The translations under genes were made by a program, and so were the position numbers. This document shows, in pieces, positions 33,730 to 42,890 of a DNA stretch of 64,000 nucleotides. The notes under the pieces are model-generated. The model had not been told where the DNA came from. It searched no databases and saw only the letters and a program-made list of their open reading frames with translations. The stretch's first letter is position 1; every line of letters starts with the position of its first letter. Source of the stretch: Leptasterias polaris (Eukaryota > Echinodermata > Asteroidea > Forcipulatida > Asteriidae); contig JAZGTN010000303.1 in NCBI GenBank assembly GCA_037783415.1, positions 124,001 to 188,000 of the forward strand, in the 5' to 3' direction.

Positions 33730-33960
33730 CGTTTGTTGGAGGAACGCTTAGCTCCACCGTCACTTCAGCAATACTCAGAATGGCGTCAGTGACGCCGGGT
33801 CTGGATGGGTCTATATCCACGCTGACATACTGTGTAACCACTGGTGGCTCACACTTGAAAGCAATCACAGCACCTGGAATAGACTGTGCTGAAGTCGCCG
33901 GTAATCCACACTGTTGATTCTTCGTGTAGTCCGGATTGACGCCAGCTCGAACCACTGCAC
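33730..33960 (-). CDS. FTP lectin gene, exon 4 (second half of lectin domain 1)
   Basis: Residues 106-183: AVVRAGVNPDYTKNQQCG, VIAFKCEPPVVTQYVSVDI, ILSIAEVTVELSVPP. Strongly similar to exon 7. Acceptor TTTCGTAG, donor GTAAAA. The sequence before the acceptor on this strand is G-rich (a G10 run) and adjoins the triplet array, so the usual pyrimidine tract is poor. Confidence 0.9.
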
Positions 33961-34017
33961 CTACGAAACGGACTCCTGTTCACCACCCCCCCCCCAAGAA
34001 AAAAAACGGGGGAAAAA

Positions 34018-34059
34018 ACCAAACCAACAACAACAATAACAACAATAACAACAACAACA

Positions 34060-34097
<38 letters not shown>

Positions 34098-34107
34098 AAC
34101 GACAACG

Positions 34108-34147
<40 letters not shown>

Positions 34148-34335
34148 CAACAGCAGCAGCAACAGCAACAGCAACAACAACAGCAACAACAACAGCAACA
34201 GCAACAGCAACAGCAACACCAACAACAACAACAACAACAGCAACAACAACAGCAGCAACAACAGCAGCAACAACACCAGCAACAACACCAGCAACAGCAA
34301 CAGCAACAACATCAACACCAACAACAACACCCGAA
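34018..34335. repeat. compound triplet array (CAA/CGA/CAG)n in lectin intron 3
   Basis: About 310 bp of trinucleotides: CAA and AAT-type units first, then about 13 CGA units (34060-34098), then CAG-rich and mixed CAA/CAG units to about 34330. Long frames of Asn/Ser/Asp or Leu/Val across it are repeat artefacts. It ends about 55 bp from exon 4 (upstream in gene orientation). Confidence 0.95.
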
Positions 34336-35040
34336 AAGAAAACAAATGAGAGTGACAGCAAGCGTTATATAGAGCAGTAACAACAGATAGGCCTACTTGG
34401 AAATCATGGTAACTGTTATATACTGGCAGACTAATAAGCAACCTGAGTGTCTGTTATTGACCAGAAGAAGGGCCCGTTTCCCTCGGCCTTCCCTCGGCGT
34501 TCACTGACGTGTCCGAAGGGAGATAGACGTGCACTACTTACTGACGCAGTCCAATGTGTTTTATAACACACCTCAATCAAGAAGATGAAGGCTTTTTTTA
34601 AATTCAGGTTTTTAGCATTTTTTTAAATTATTTCAACTACATTAACTCATAAGCAATTCAACAAATAGGCCATGTGCACAGTAAGGGCCATCTTAATAAT
34701 GCACCGCAATGAATGTTGTGAAACCGAGTACATTTACAAAATAGATCAAGCTACCAATATGATACCATATACGTAACATGTCAGGTTTAATAGTTGTCTA
34801 CCGCATTGCTTCATATTGCTTGGACTTAGATTTCTTAACTCGCGTCCAGGTCATCCCCATGCTTTTTTGTGTGCCTTCATCTCTGTCATCTATTTCCACT
34901 TCTTGGCTGCATGTTTTACACCAGTATACATAATTAAGTGTGTTGTGTTGTCATTTCAGCTTTCGAGAAAGATTCTACTAGAAAGGGTCGAAACGTCAGG
35001 TCACTAACTAATTGTTGCCAAATTCCAACTGAATATTTAC

Positions 35041-35130
35041 CACAACAGACTTTTCTGATTTGGACGTTGATTTTACTCAGGGTAGATTCGCTATTCATTT
35101 CCATCAGCCACCAAGGGTGATGATCACGTT
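35041..35130 (-). CDS. FTP lectin gene, exon 3 (middle of lectin domain 1)
   Basis: Residues 76-106: QRDHHPWWLMEMNSES, then KINVQIRKVCCG. It aligns with exon 6 (PWWQVDIG, LRRDCC). The vicinal cysteines are kept, but the RxD triad reads R-K-V, so the acidic sugar-contact residue is missing in this domain. Acceptor TTTCCAG; donor GTAAAT is weaker than the others. Phase 1. Confidence 0.85.
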
Positions 35131-35324
35131 CTGGAAATAACGACAGAAATGCATTTATTTTGATCAAGAATTAAAACACAAAAATGTGATCATACAGAGA
35201 AATTCCGTTTGAGGTAAAGTTAACTTGAAGAGGAAGCACCCTCTTGCGTTTTATTATGAAATACAATGATCAAAAACCAAAACTTCGGATCATATTACGC
35301 TTTGTTTTCAAATAGGTATTTGAG

Positions 35325-35790
35325 CTACACCTTTTTAACGGGAATGCAGTTTAAACTTGTTGATAATGTGTTTGTTTATCCTTTAATTAGTTGTAATTGA
35401 GATTTGTTCACCCTTCTGAAATTAAGGCCCTTACCTCAACGTTTTGAAAACCTAGAAACATTTTTGCCGTTGACGGCGTGTGTCAAAATGACAATATTTT
35501 GACGTCATGTGTGGGAGTTTGCTCTGTGATACCTCCATGCTGCAACAGAGTGGCTATACAAAACGGAGCTCCCACATATGACGTGGCATGAGTGATGACG
35601 TAACAGGGCTTTTCGCGAATCTTTCTGAAAAGCTCCGGAGAAGGGTATTCAAAACGATTGTTTTTTACAAAATACAAATCTGTTTAATCTCATGTGAACT
35701 CAATTTCCTTATTGATTGAAAACATTCTATATGAATTTCAGCAAAGATCGGTATTTGCCGTTTTCGTAAAAGAAGGTCTTTAAAACACGC
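35325..35790 (-). repeat. dispersed repeat family F, copy 2 (inverted)
   Basis: Reverse complement of 18979-19440 along its length, for example GCCGTTGACGGCGTG (35467) and CCTCCATGCTGCAACA (35532). It lies in lectin intron 2 and contains one TGACGTCA at about 35500. Confidence 0.75.
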
Positions 35791-35844
35791 TTCTATAATT
35801 TTTTTAACTAAATTTAGCAATAAATTTCCATAATCATTACTTAC

Positions 35845-35955
35845 GTTCAGTGTGTGAAAACGTATACTGATTACCGTCTACAGAAAGGTTAGCAGATAAC
35901 GGATTATGCACGGGTTCGCTGCTCCGTGATGTCGGCTTGCCAATAATAGAGAAAG
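35845..35955 (-). CDS. FTP lectin gene, exon 2 (start of lectin domain 1)
   Basis: Residues 39-76: AFSIIGKPTSRSSEPVHN, then ANLSVDGNQYTFSHTE. Same design as exon 5 (AFSxxG...SS...VDG...H). Acceptor TTCCTCAG, donor GTAAGT, phase 1. It receives the signal exon at 41976-42090 (or 44712-44829) without frame change. Confidence 0.9.
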
Positions 35956-36284
35956 CTGAGGAATGTAAAAGTAAAGAATCTTAAACAAAGGTCCACATTG
36001 CATTCAAGTTGGACGATATAACCCTACCGTAATCATCTCAGATGGCACGAACGCTCCGTAACGGACACGAAGTTGGGCATGCAACACCGGGCATCCAGAC
36101 GGTTGGTGATTCCACAATAGAATGTGCAAGTCTCGCGCGTACTCAACTTCTGGGACCATTGTGGTCCCAACCTATGGAGTTTTACGTGGGCGAGAGTTTT
36201 ACGTGCGTTCGATTAGCTTACACGTGTAACTAAAACTTACACGAGAGCGTTCGATTAGCCTTCACGTGACTTCACGTGATACTC

Positions 36285-36345
36285 GTGGCTGGCCGCTGTT
36301 AATGGACCTCGCCTTCGGCTCGGTCCATTAACAGCGGCCAGCCAC
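36285..36345. repeat. perfect 24-bp hairpin
   Basis: The arm GTGGCTGGCCGCTGTTAATG (24 nt, 36285-36308) pairs without mismatch with 36322-36345 around a 13-nt loop TCGCCTTCGGCTC. It sits just inside the left arm of the outer TIR element. Confidence 0.95.
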
Positions 36346-36369
36346 CAACCAAGTCCATCTGACCATCTT

Positions 36370-36423
36370 TGACCTCTAGGCGAGGGCGCCCTACTCAAAT
36401 GACGTCATGTGCATAAGGTCTAT
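36370..36423 (-). mobile_element. MITE family A, truncated inverted copy
   Basis: Reverse complement of the first about 55 bp of the 601-775 family, ending in TGCATAAGGTCTAT, with one TGACGTCA (about 36400). Confidence 0.85.
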
Positions 36424-36537
36424 ACGCACAAAGAAAACAGTTTTGATAGTTTCCGCACAACAGGCACGGTGCAATTATAACTTTTACACAACATTGTGCT
36501 TGTTTAGGGGCCATTTATTTGCTAGTTTACAGAGGGT

Positions 36538-37538
36538 GCGTTCGATTAGCTTCCCCGTGTGTACCGGGGATTTACACTCGTGTTAGCCTAGTCTTGATTG
36601 GCGACGTTCATTTTGTTTAACGTAGTGCGATATCGTAACACGAATTACTGGAGAAGAGATATCTGTATCACACGAACATCTGGATCAAAACGAACGTCTT
36701 GACGCTTTTGGCTCTAGACCCCGCCCCCGCCCACATTTGTTTTTCGGGCAGCGATTTAAATATTCATAAAATGAAACGCACGCGCACAACGGTGAGCAGG
36801 CTGTGGTCAGACTGTTCCCCTGTATACCCTACTATGATGGTGGAGAGTTTCTAACGATAATCGCTGGCCGTTATTACACAAGGTGAATGTGTTGGTGCTT
36901 GATAATGATAGTTTATATCTGTCCTTTTGCAGTGTGGTGATACTTTATGTACAATCACACAAGAGACTTCTCATTCACGGTGTCACCTTCGATCGGGGTT
37001 TCCGTGTAGTGTACACAGTCCATTCAAAAAGTCTTTAACGATATAATAGATAAAGATAGTAGCTGCTTGAAAAATAACACTTTTCCCAAATCCAGTCGGG
37101 AAATTTACAACTAAATCGTGACCTTCCACAAAATTACGAACTGCAGTGGTTTGATGACTTTTAAACTCTTCAAGGCCCAATTTAATTCTCGCAAATTCTA
37201 ATGCTGGTTCAACATTCACAGCATATTTCTCAAAGCCATTGCCTAGAGGCATATACTAACAATACCAATACACCTATACGTCTAGGTACCATACACAATA
37301 TCTGTCGCTGAACGCATAATGCAAATTAGCCTCGTTTTGATCTGCCTGGTTTTTTCCGGGCAGCAAATCCAAAATCGTCAAGACGTTGTTTTGATCCAGA
37401 TTTATAGACTTGCCCAGTCCTTCTGGGTCAGCCCGACCAAACAGTCAATGTAGCGCCCTCTACCGGTGGCTAAAACAAAAAATAGCGTCGCCAATCAAGA
37501 CTAGTGTTAGCCACGCAACGAGGCTAATCGAACGCTGT
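36538..37538. mobile_element. inner TIR element, about 1 kb, carrying a RecQ-like fragment
   Basis: Left arm 36538-36710 and right arm 37370-37538 are inverted. Matching landmarks are GCGTTCGATTAGC, AGTCTTGATTGGCGACG, and CTGGATCAAAAC followed by ACGTCTTGACG. Arms of about 170 bp are long for a MITE. The space between holds the helicase fragment on the minus strand. Confidence 0.8.
36983..37252 (-). pseudogene. RecQ-like helicase N-terminal fragment
   Basis: The peptide starts with EPALEFARIKLGLEEFKSHQ and includes VVNFPTGFGKSVIFQAA. PTGFGKS is the Walker A motif I of SF2 helicases and the preceding FKSHQTTAV fits the RecQ Q-motif region (established for the family). Only motif 0 and motif I are present; no DEAH box or later motifs are visible nearby, and a stop follows after a low-quality tail. 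It lies between the inverted repeats at 36538-36710 and 37370-37538, so it looks captured or deletion-derived, not a host gene. Confidence 0.75.
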
Positions 37539-38046
37539 GGTGTTTTCGCTTGGCACTCTGGGAAAATTAGTCAAACGTTTTTGCGTAGCGGTAGAACTTA
37601 CAAAAGTGTAAGCTCCGTCGTCTGCTCACTTGGAAAATGTCGTGGTCCGTAACGACACAATTTAATTATTAAATATATAACAAACTTGCACACAGTCACC
37701 ATCTGTTTGTTTTTCTGGAAGTACGTTTCCTTCCCATTCCCCATAATTTGTTTCATGACGATAAATCTGTGTATTTTTGTACTTTTGTACTCAAATTCAA
37801 CTTGGCTCAGCCATCTTGGTATGATGCGTCATTACACCTGGGCATCCACCAGAGACCCGCTCGCGAGCTGGGGTTGTGGTGGCTTACACCCGGGGCAGAC
37901 ACGAGTATCACGTGAAGGCTAATCGAACGCTCTCGTGTAAGTTTTAGTTACACGTGTAAGCTAATCGAACGCACCCAGAGCCGGTCTTTATATCACATGT
38001 TAATACACCCCCCACGTGACCGGTCTTCGACCAATCAGAATGCACA

Positions 38047-38465
38047 AACTCTCCGAGGTATTTATTATTGTTAATTATTTTGAACAAGTTATTTGTGTTA
38101 TATGAAATTTGAAATGTTATTTCTAATAACTTGCTATGGGTATTTTTATTTTCAAGAATTTGTTTCAATAACTTTGAAAGAAAATTTGGTTTCATTGAAA
38201 AATATTTCATTTCAAATAAAAAACGATGTTGACAGTGGAAATTATTCCATAGCTTTGGTGCAAATAAAACGTAGCTTCTATCACCTGATGAAGAATGAGA
38301 TCATAGGAATGTTCAACAATAGTTTGTTTGATGACCTCAGATACATAACATGTATTTTGTGTTTGTAATTTGGTACGGAAATAAATGCAAGTTTGAATTG
38401 AATTGAAAAGGAGCTGTCATCGTGAAAAGAGAAATACATTGTCCTACGTTGGGCATTTCAAAGGC
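38047..38465 (+). repeat. dispersed repeat family I, copy 1 in lectin intron 1
   Basis: Direct copy of 41085-41475 at well over 90 percent identity by eye. Shared words include GAAAATTTGGTTTCATTGAA, AACGATGTTGACAGTGG and CACCTGATGAAGAAT. Short reading frames in both copies are disrupted differently, so no gene is called. Confidence 0.85.
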
Positions 38466-39309
38466 AAATAAAAAACACTTCACGACTTTAGTGTTCATAT
38501 ATTTTTTAATTTCACAGTTGAATTGTTATCACGCTAATGATAGCGCGGGGTGACCTTTAATGGCACTCATACTTTCAGCCCACTAAAAGCCACAATCTAA
38601 TGGTCAATAATGAGATGACTTTCTCTCCAGCCCTCATGAAATATTCCCAGTATTGCATTATTATGATTAGAACAAGTTGTGTTTTGGTTCTATTAGCTGA
38701 TTGGTTCTATTAATAGGTAATTTTCTATTATTATAATATCATGCAATAAATCATGCGATGAACAATGATGCCAAGCTAGGCCTCCAAAAACTACTGTGTT
38801 CATTGCGTGTAAATTTTAAATTGTAAAACAAAAAATAAATTGCCAGTGAGAGTGAGCAGTTTTCTAAGAGACAGTTTTCTCTCTCAATTATTAGCTCTTA
38901 ATATTTGAAAGAAAAACTCGCCTTTAAGGTAAAACTACACCAATTTGCAGAAGAGAAAAATTTGTACCTTCAAGTAACTACCAAATTGACTGGAAGTACA
39001 TATTATTCCGAATTTTTTTCTGAAATCGTGTTGCCAGGTGTTGTTTCACTATCTTAAAATTGTTTTGCATTAATTATAAGCCACAGTCAGCTGACCATTG
39101 TTTGAACGTGTGAGTTTTTATACAAGATCTGTGTGCTACTCTAAAATCGTCACCGTTTGCTCCTGTTTTTCGGCAGTCACGGACTGACAAGTGTAAACAG
39201 GTCATTGGAATTATTAAATGCTACCCCAAAACAAAATTTAAAAAAATTAAAAAAATCAACAATTTTTTTGAAAAATACAGCTACAATTACCAAAATTTAA
39301 TTTTCATTT
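38466..39309. other. intron sequence, nothing recognised
   Basis: Lectin intron 1. No gene or repeat copy was identified. Confidence 0.4.
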
Positions 39310-39700
39310 AAGCAGATTTTTGTTAATGCCACTACCCAGGTTGTATCGTAAACTCAATGGACGGTTGTATGACTTCTGACACCCCTTACAAAACAGTAAC
39401 AACAACAGCAACAAACAAACAAACAAACACCCTCCCCCCTCCCTATAAAAAATAACAAACAAACAAACAAACAAACGATCAAACAAGGGGGAAAAGTAAC
39501 AAACAAACAAACACCAAACACCCCAACAGACAAAAAAAAAAACACCCAAGACCCCAACACACATACAAACAAACAAACAAATATCATGACAAAATAGGGA
39601 GACAACAAACATAGGGCTAGGTTTAGTTCAGTTTGGAGCACTGGAACTTAACCATGAGGTCATAGGGTCAAAACCCATTATTTATCTCTGTTCAACTCAA
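39310..39700 (+). repeat. SINE S1 copy with (CAAA)n expansion
   Basis: CCAGGTTGTATCGTA and GACTTCTGACACCCC match the S1 body. GGGAGACAACAAACATAGGG and a degraded tRNA-like part follow, to GTTCAACTC near 39690. Between them an (A)CAAA microsatellite (about 39405-39580) has expanded. Confidence 0.7.
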
Positions 39701-41084
39701 AAATAGTAGTGCTAATTAATTCTTCCGAAAATAACATAACATACAATTTAATGGTAATTTTCACAAGGTGAACAACAGAATGTGGTCATCCTGAGACAAA
39801 TTATCTCAGGATGTCATTATCTTACGTTAAGGGAGTCCTCATCACCGTGCAGTAAATTAGCACTTCAATTGAGCTCCTACAGAACCATTCCTACATTTAT
39901 AAACTAACTACGCTCCACAGCACTTATCAGGAGTTATTCCTGGAACAGGTTTATCTTTGTTATTTAAAATCGAATACTCAGTGTGGTCACTTTGTCATTA
40001 AAATCTACAACATTTTTTGTTATATTATGCAAACTAAATCATAGCTAATTTTACCAAATTTTTGCATTTTTGTACACTTTTGATGTTGTTAATGAATTGG
40101 GTATTATTTTACAAAACACTTGTCTTCATGCCACTAAAATGCACAACATTTTAAAAAAACTATGTTTTTTTTATTTAATTAGGTTTTGGTCGAGAAAAAC
40201 CGGATACTTGTACACAATTTGAGTGTACATTATTGTAAGGCTTTTGTGGGAGTTAGTTTTGTTTTATAAATAAAATTCTAAACAGTTGCTGAATTATTAT
40301 TATTGAAGGAAGGAATTCTAATGAGATGAATTTCAGATGTGGATGTAGCTTTGCAGGCAACAAGAAATATTTTTTCGAACCGGTAGTTTTATAAAAAAAT
40401 TCCCTCTACGGGCTCCGTAAAGGTCGTGCTGAATTGTTTTGTTTTTGGGTTTTTTGTTTTGTTTTGGGGTTTTTTGTTGTTTTTTTTGGGGGGGGCGCTT
40501 ATCCAAAAACACTTTATTTGATAATGATGCAGTTCAACAATTAGCAGACACTTGATGTCTTATTAATTTTTGACTAGGCCATAATGATAGGAATAATTTA
40601 TAAAACTTTCGACGTACTCTTTTTTAACAGCTTTAAAGTAAAGTACTGTATGACCTGAACGGTGCACCAATTAACTGGTTTGGGGTAATGGTGCATACCC
40701 GATAATGGTAAGGGTCGGTGTCAAGGTCGTGTGGAACAGGCTCAATATTTTAATTGTTGAAAAAACATGCTTTCAGGGCTTTTACATTCGATCAGTTTAA
40801 TTCGTATCTGTGTCTCATTTGAATCTGTAGATTTTGAAGTATTTCTACTGCCTGAAAAGAGGTAAATACATTCTAAAAACGTCACTGCAATTCAACAAAA
40901 CAACGAAGAAAAAACCCGAGCTACCGGTTTCCGGTTACTTGTAAAAAAAATTGAGAATTTTGCCCAACTGATGGTCTTGTTGTCATTAAACCTATGTGAT
41001 GGACGCACAAATTCGGACGTGATTGGCAAATGGGGGCTTCTATAAATAAACATCCTCGTCCCAAGTTTAAATTTTGTTTCAATG
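39701..41084. other. intron sequence, nothing recognised
   Basis: Lectin intron 1. T/G-rich runs at 40435-40495 only. Confidence 0.4.
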
Positions 41085-41475
41085 TTAATTATTTTGAACA
41101 AGGCCTGTGTCATATGAAATTTGAAACTTTATTTATAATTTAAGAAATTGTTTCAATATTTTTGAAAGAAAATTTGGTTTCATTGAAAAATATTTCATTT
41201 CAAATAAAAAACGATGTTGACAGTGGAAATTATTCGATAGCTTTGGTGCAAATAAAACGTAGCTTCTATCACCTGATGAAGAATTGGATCATAGGAATGT
41301 TCAACAATAGTTTGTTTGATGACCTCAGATTGGGCCGAGGGTGGCATGTACACTAACATAACATGTATTTTATGTTAGTAATTTGGTACAGAAATAAGGT
41401 TTTGAATTGAAATTAAAAAGGAGCTGTCATCGTTGGAAGCAAAATGAATTGTCCTACGTTGGGAATTTTCTAAAA
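41085..41475 (+). repeat. dispersed repeat family I, copy 2 in lectin intron 1
   Basis: Second copy of 38047-38465, about 3.0 kb away in the same intron and orientation. Confidence 0.85.
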
Positions 41476-41975
41476 TAATATTCACAAAATATCCGCCCGT
41501 TAAATTTAATATTTTGCGGTTCCTTTCAAAGGATTATTTTTCCATTTAGTTGTGCCAACCCTTTGAAAACCGATCTGATGTACATCATACTATTTGTCAA
41601 CGTCCGGACAACGTTTGGCAAATGACTCCGACATTCTTGACGTCCGACTTTTTTGAAGGGACGCCGGCTTTAACAACTTTAACAATGGTCATTGACGCTG
41701 GCCCAATGTATCTAATCTAATCGAATCAATTATTGTTTTAAAGGCATCACATACAATTATCTCAGCACACTGTACACTTGTAAAAAACAGTACCCAAAAA
41801 CATATGTATGGGAGCTGGGAAACAGAAACCCTAGTTTGAGTGACTCAATAGGGAAACATGCGTGAATTTGAATGCGTGTAAGTTATTTTTGCTGAAATTT
41901 ACCGGGAAAACCTACAAGAAAACGAAACAATATGTTTGTTTTTAATGGGTAATTATTGTTTAACAAGTTGCTTAC

Positions 41976-42090
41976 CTTCAAGTTCACAATGGACGCACTG
42001 ATGAAGTACGCACACAGAGACCAACAGCGATAATGGAAACATTCTCCAAGCAAATCCGCAAGTCAGGCGAAGACAATTCCAGGTGTCCAT
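41976..42090 (-). CDS. FTP lectin gene, exon 1 (signal peptide); secreted two-domain F-type lectin, 423 codons in total
   Basis: ATG at 42090 opens MDTWNCLRLTCGFAWRMF, then PLSLLVSVCVLHQCVHC, a hydrophobic signal peptide, with ELE left at the mature start. Donor GTAAG follows at 41975 in phase 1. Joined to exons 2-9 (35845-35955, 35041-35130, 33730-33960, 33355-33456, 32611-32706, 31921-32163, 30526-30558, 30187-30437) it gives 1272 nt with no internal stop. The product has two F-type lectin (fucolectin/tachylectin-4/pentraxin, FTP) domains at about 39-180 and 183-322 and a novel Cys/Trp-rich tail. F-type lectins bind fucosylated glycans, often on microbes, in body fluid; such an extracellular defence role is inferred here. 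Domain 1 lacks the RxD Asp, so only domain 2 may bind sugar. The coding model rests on splice consensus and phase alone. Confidence 0.85.
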
Positions 42091-42179
42091 TCTTTATTAG
42101 AACCGGTTTCTCTGTCGACTCTCGGGGCAGGTTTGCCGTGGCGTATAGAGATTATAAACAAGCACTTCATGATGAAACG

Positions 42180-42188
42180 CTTTTATAG
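42180..42188 (-). promoter_or_regulatory. TATA box for lectin exon 1
   Basis: CTATAAAAG on the minus strand, about 90 bp upstream of the ATG, implies a transcription start near 42150. The region is homologous to that upstream of 44829, including a CGTTTCAT word further upstream. Confidence 0.6.
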
Positions 42189-42359
42189 TGTTTACAGTCC
42201 TGCTACTATGGTAACTATACCGCCCACCCTACAAGTTGTCTATGCAGCCTATCAATTGCATCGATATACCAACGACATTGATAACAGCCATGCACCACTA
42301 TCAATCAATATTTAAATAAATATAATGGAACAAATATTGCTTTCAGGGCCGATTTTAAA

Positions 42360-42672
42360 GCTATTATGTACAAAATTGGTATGAGCCAACATATACATGA
42401 AATAACAAACCTGTGGAAGTTTAAGCTAAATTGGTCTTCGGAGTCATGAGAAAATAGTGGAAAAACACATATTTTCAGTGTTTACAAACATCGGGTTTAT
42501 CACGCGTGATAAAGATTAATTGTTTTACTTATTTCCTAAAAGTTATAGCATTTCAAGCAAAACTATTTCAAATGAAGTTTTCCACCATGACCATCTTTAT
42601 GCCATGTAAGTTATGTGCAAATATGTGAGCATTTATGTTTTAAAATTTACCAATGATGTACACACCCTTTAA
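42360..42672 (+). repeat. dispersed repeat family E, copy 2
   Basis: Partner of 18690-18978, with the same word order, joined directly to the family D copy that follows. Confidence 0.75.
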
Positions 42673-42890
42673 GATGGAAAGGTAGTGCGTTCTGCTCTAC
42701 CAGCCAGGGTCCTAGTGGATGATACATATCCATGCCTACATCCTTACGAACTGTGAATGGGGTAACCCTGTTTCGGCCCAAGGAGTAGGTGGCAACGTGT
42801 TCCTGGTAACAGTTGATTAGCCCACATCGGTAAAATGTAGCCCTCACCTTAAAGTGGCCTTGTGGTGTTAGGCGATTTCTCATAAAATAA
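42671..42890 (+). repeat. SINE-like repeat family D, copy 2
   Basis: Partner of 11065-11290: AAAGGTAGTGCG, TCCTAGTGGATGATAC, GGTAACCCTGTTTC, GTTAGGCGAT. Confidence 0.75.

Larger units (their letters stand above)
36203..37975. mobile_element. outer TIR element nesting a helicase-bearing element
   Basis: 36203-36286 (GTGCGTTCGATTAGCTTACA..., ending near TACTCGTG) and 37902-37975 are inverted copies, nearly identical apart from a 10-bp direct duplication (CTTCACGTGA) in the left arm. Each arm has two GCGTTCGATTAGC words. All lies in lectin intron 1. Confidence 0.85.

Noticed and set aside
33849..34441. Long frames of Asn/Ser/Asp and of Val/Leu on both strands
   Set aside because: They are translations of the (CAA/CGA/CAG)n array in a lectin intron, open on both strands because of the repeat.
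39304..39641. Phe/Val/Cys-rich frames on the minus strand
   Set aside because: They are produced by the (CAAA)n expansion in an S1 copy.
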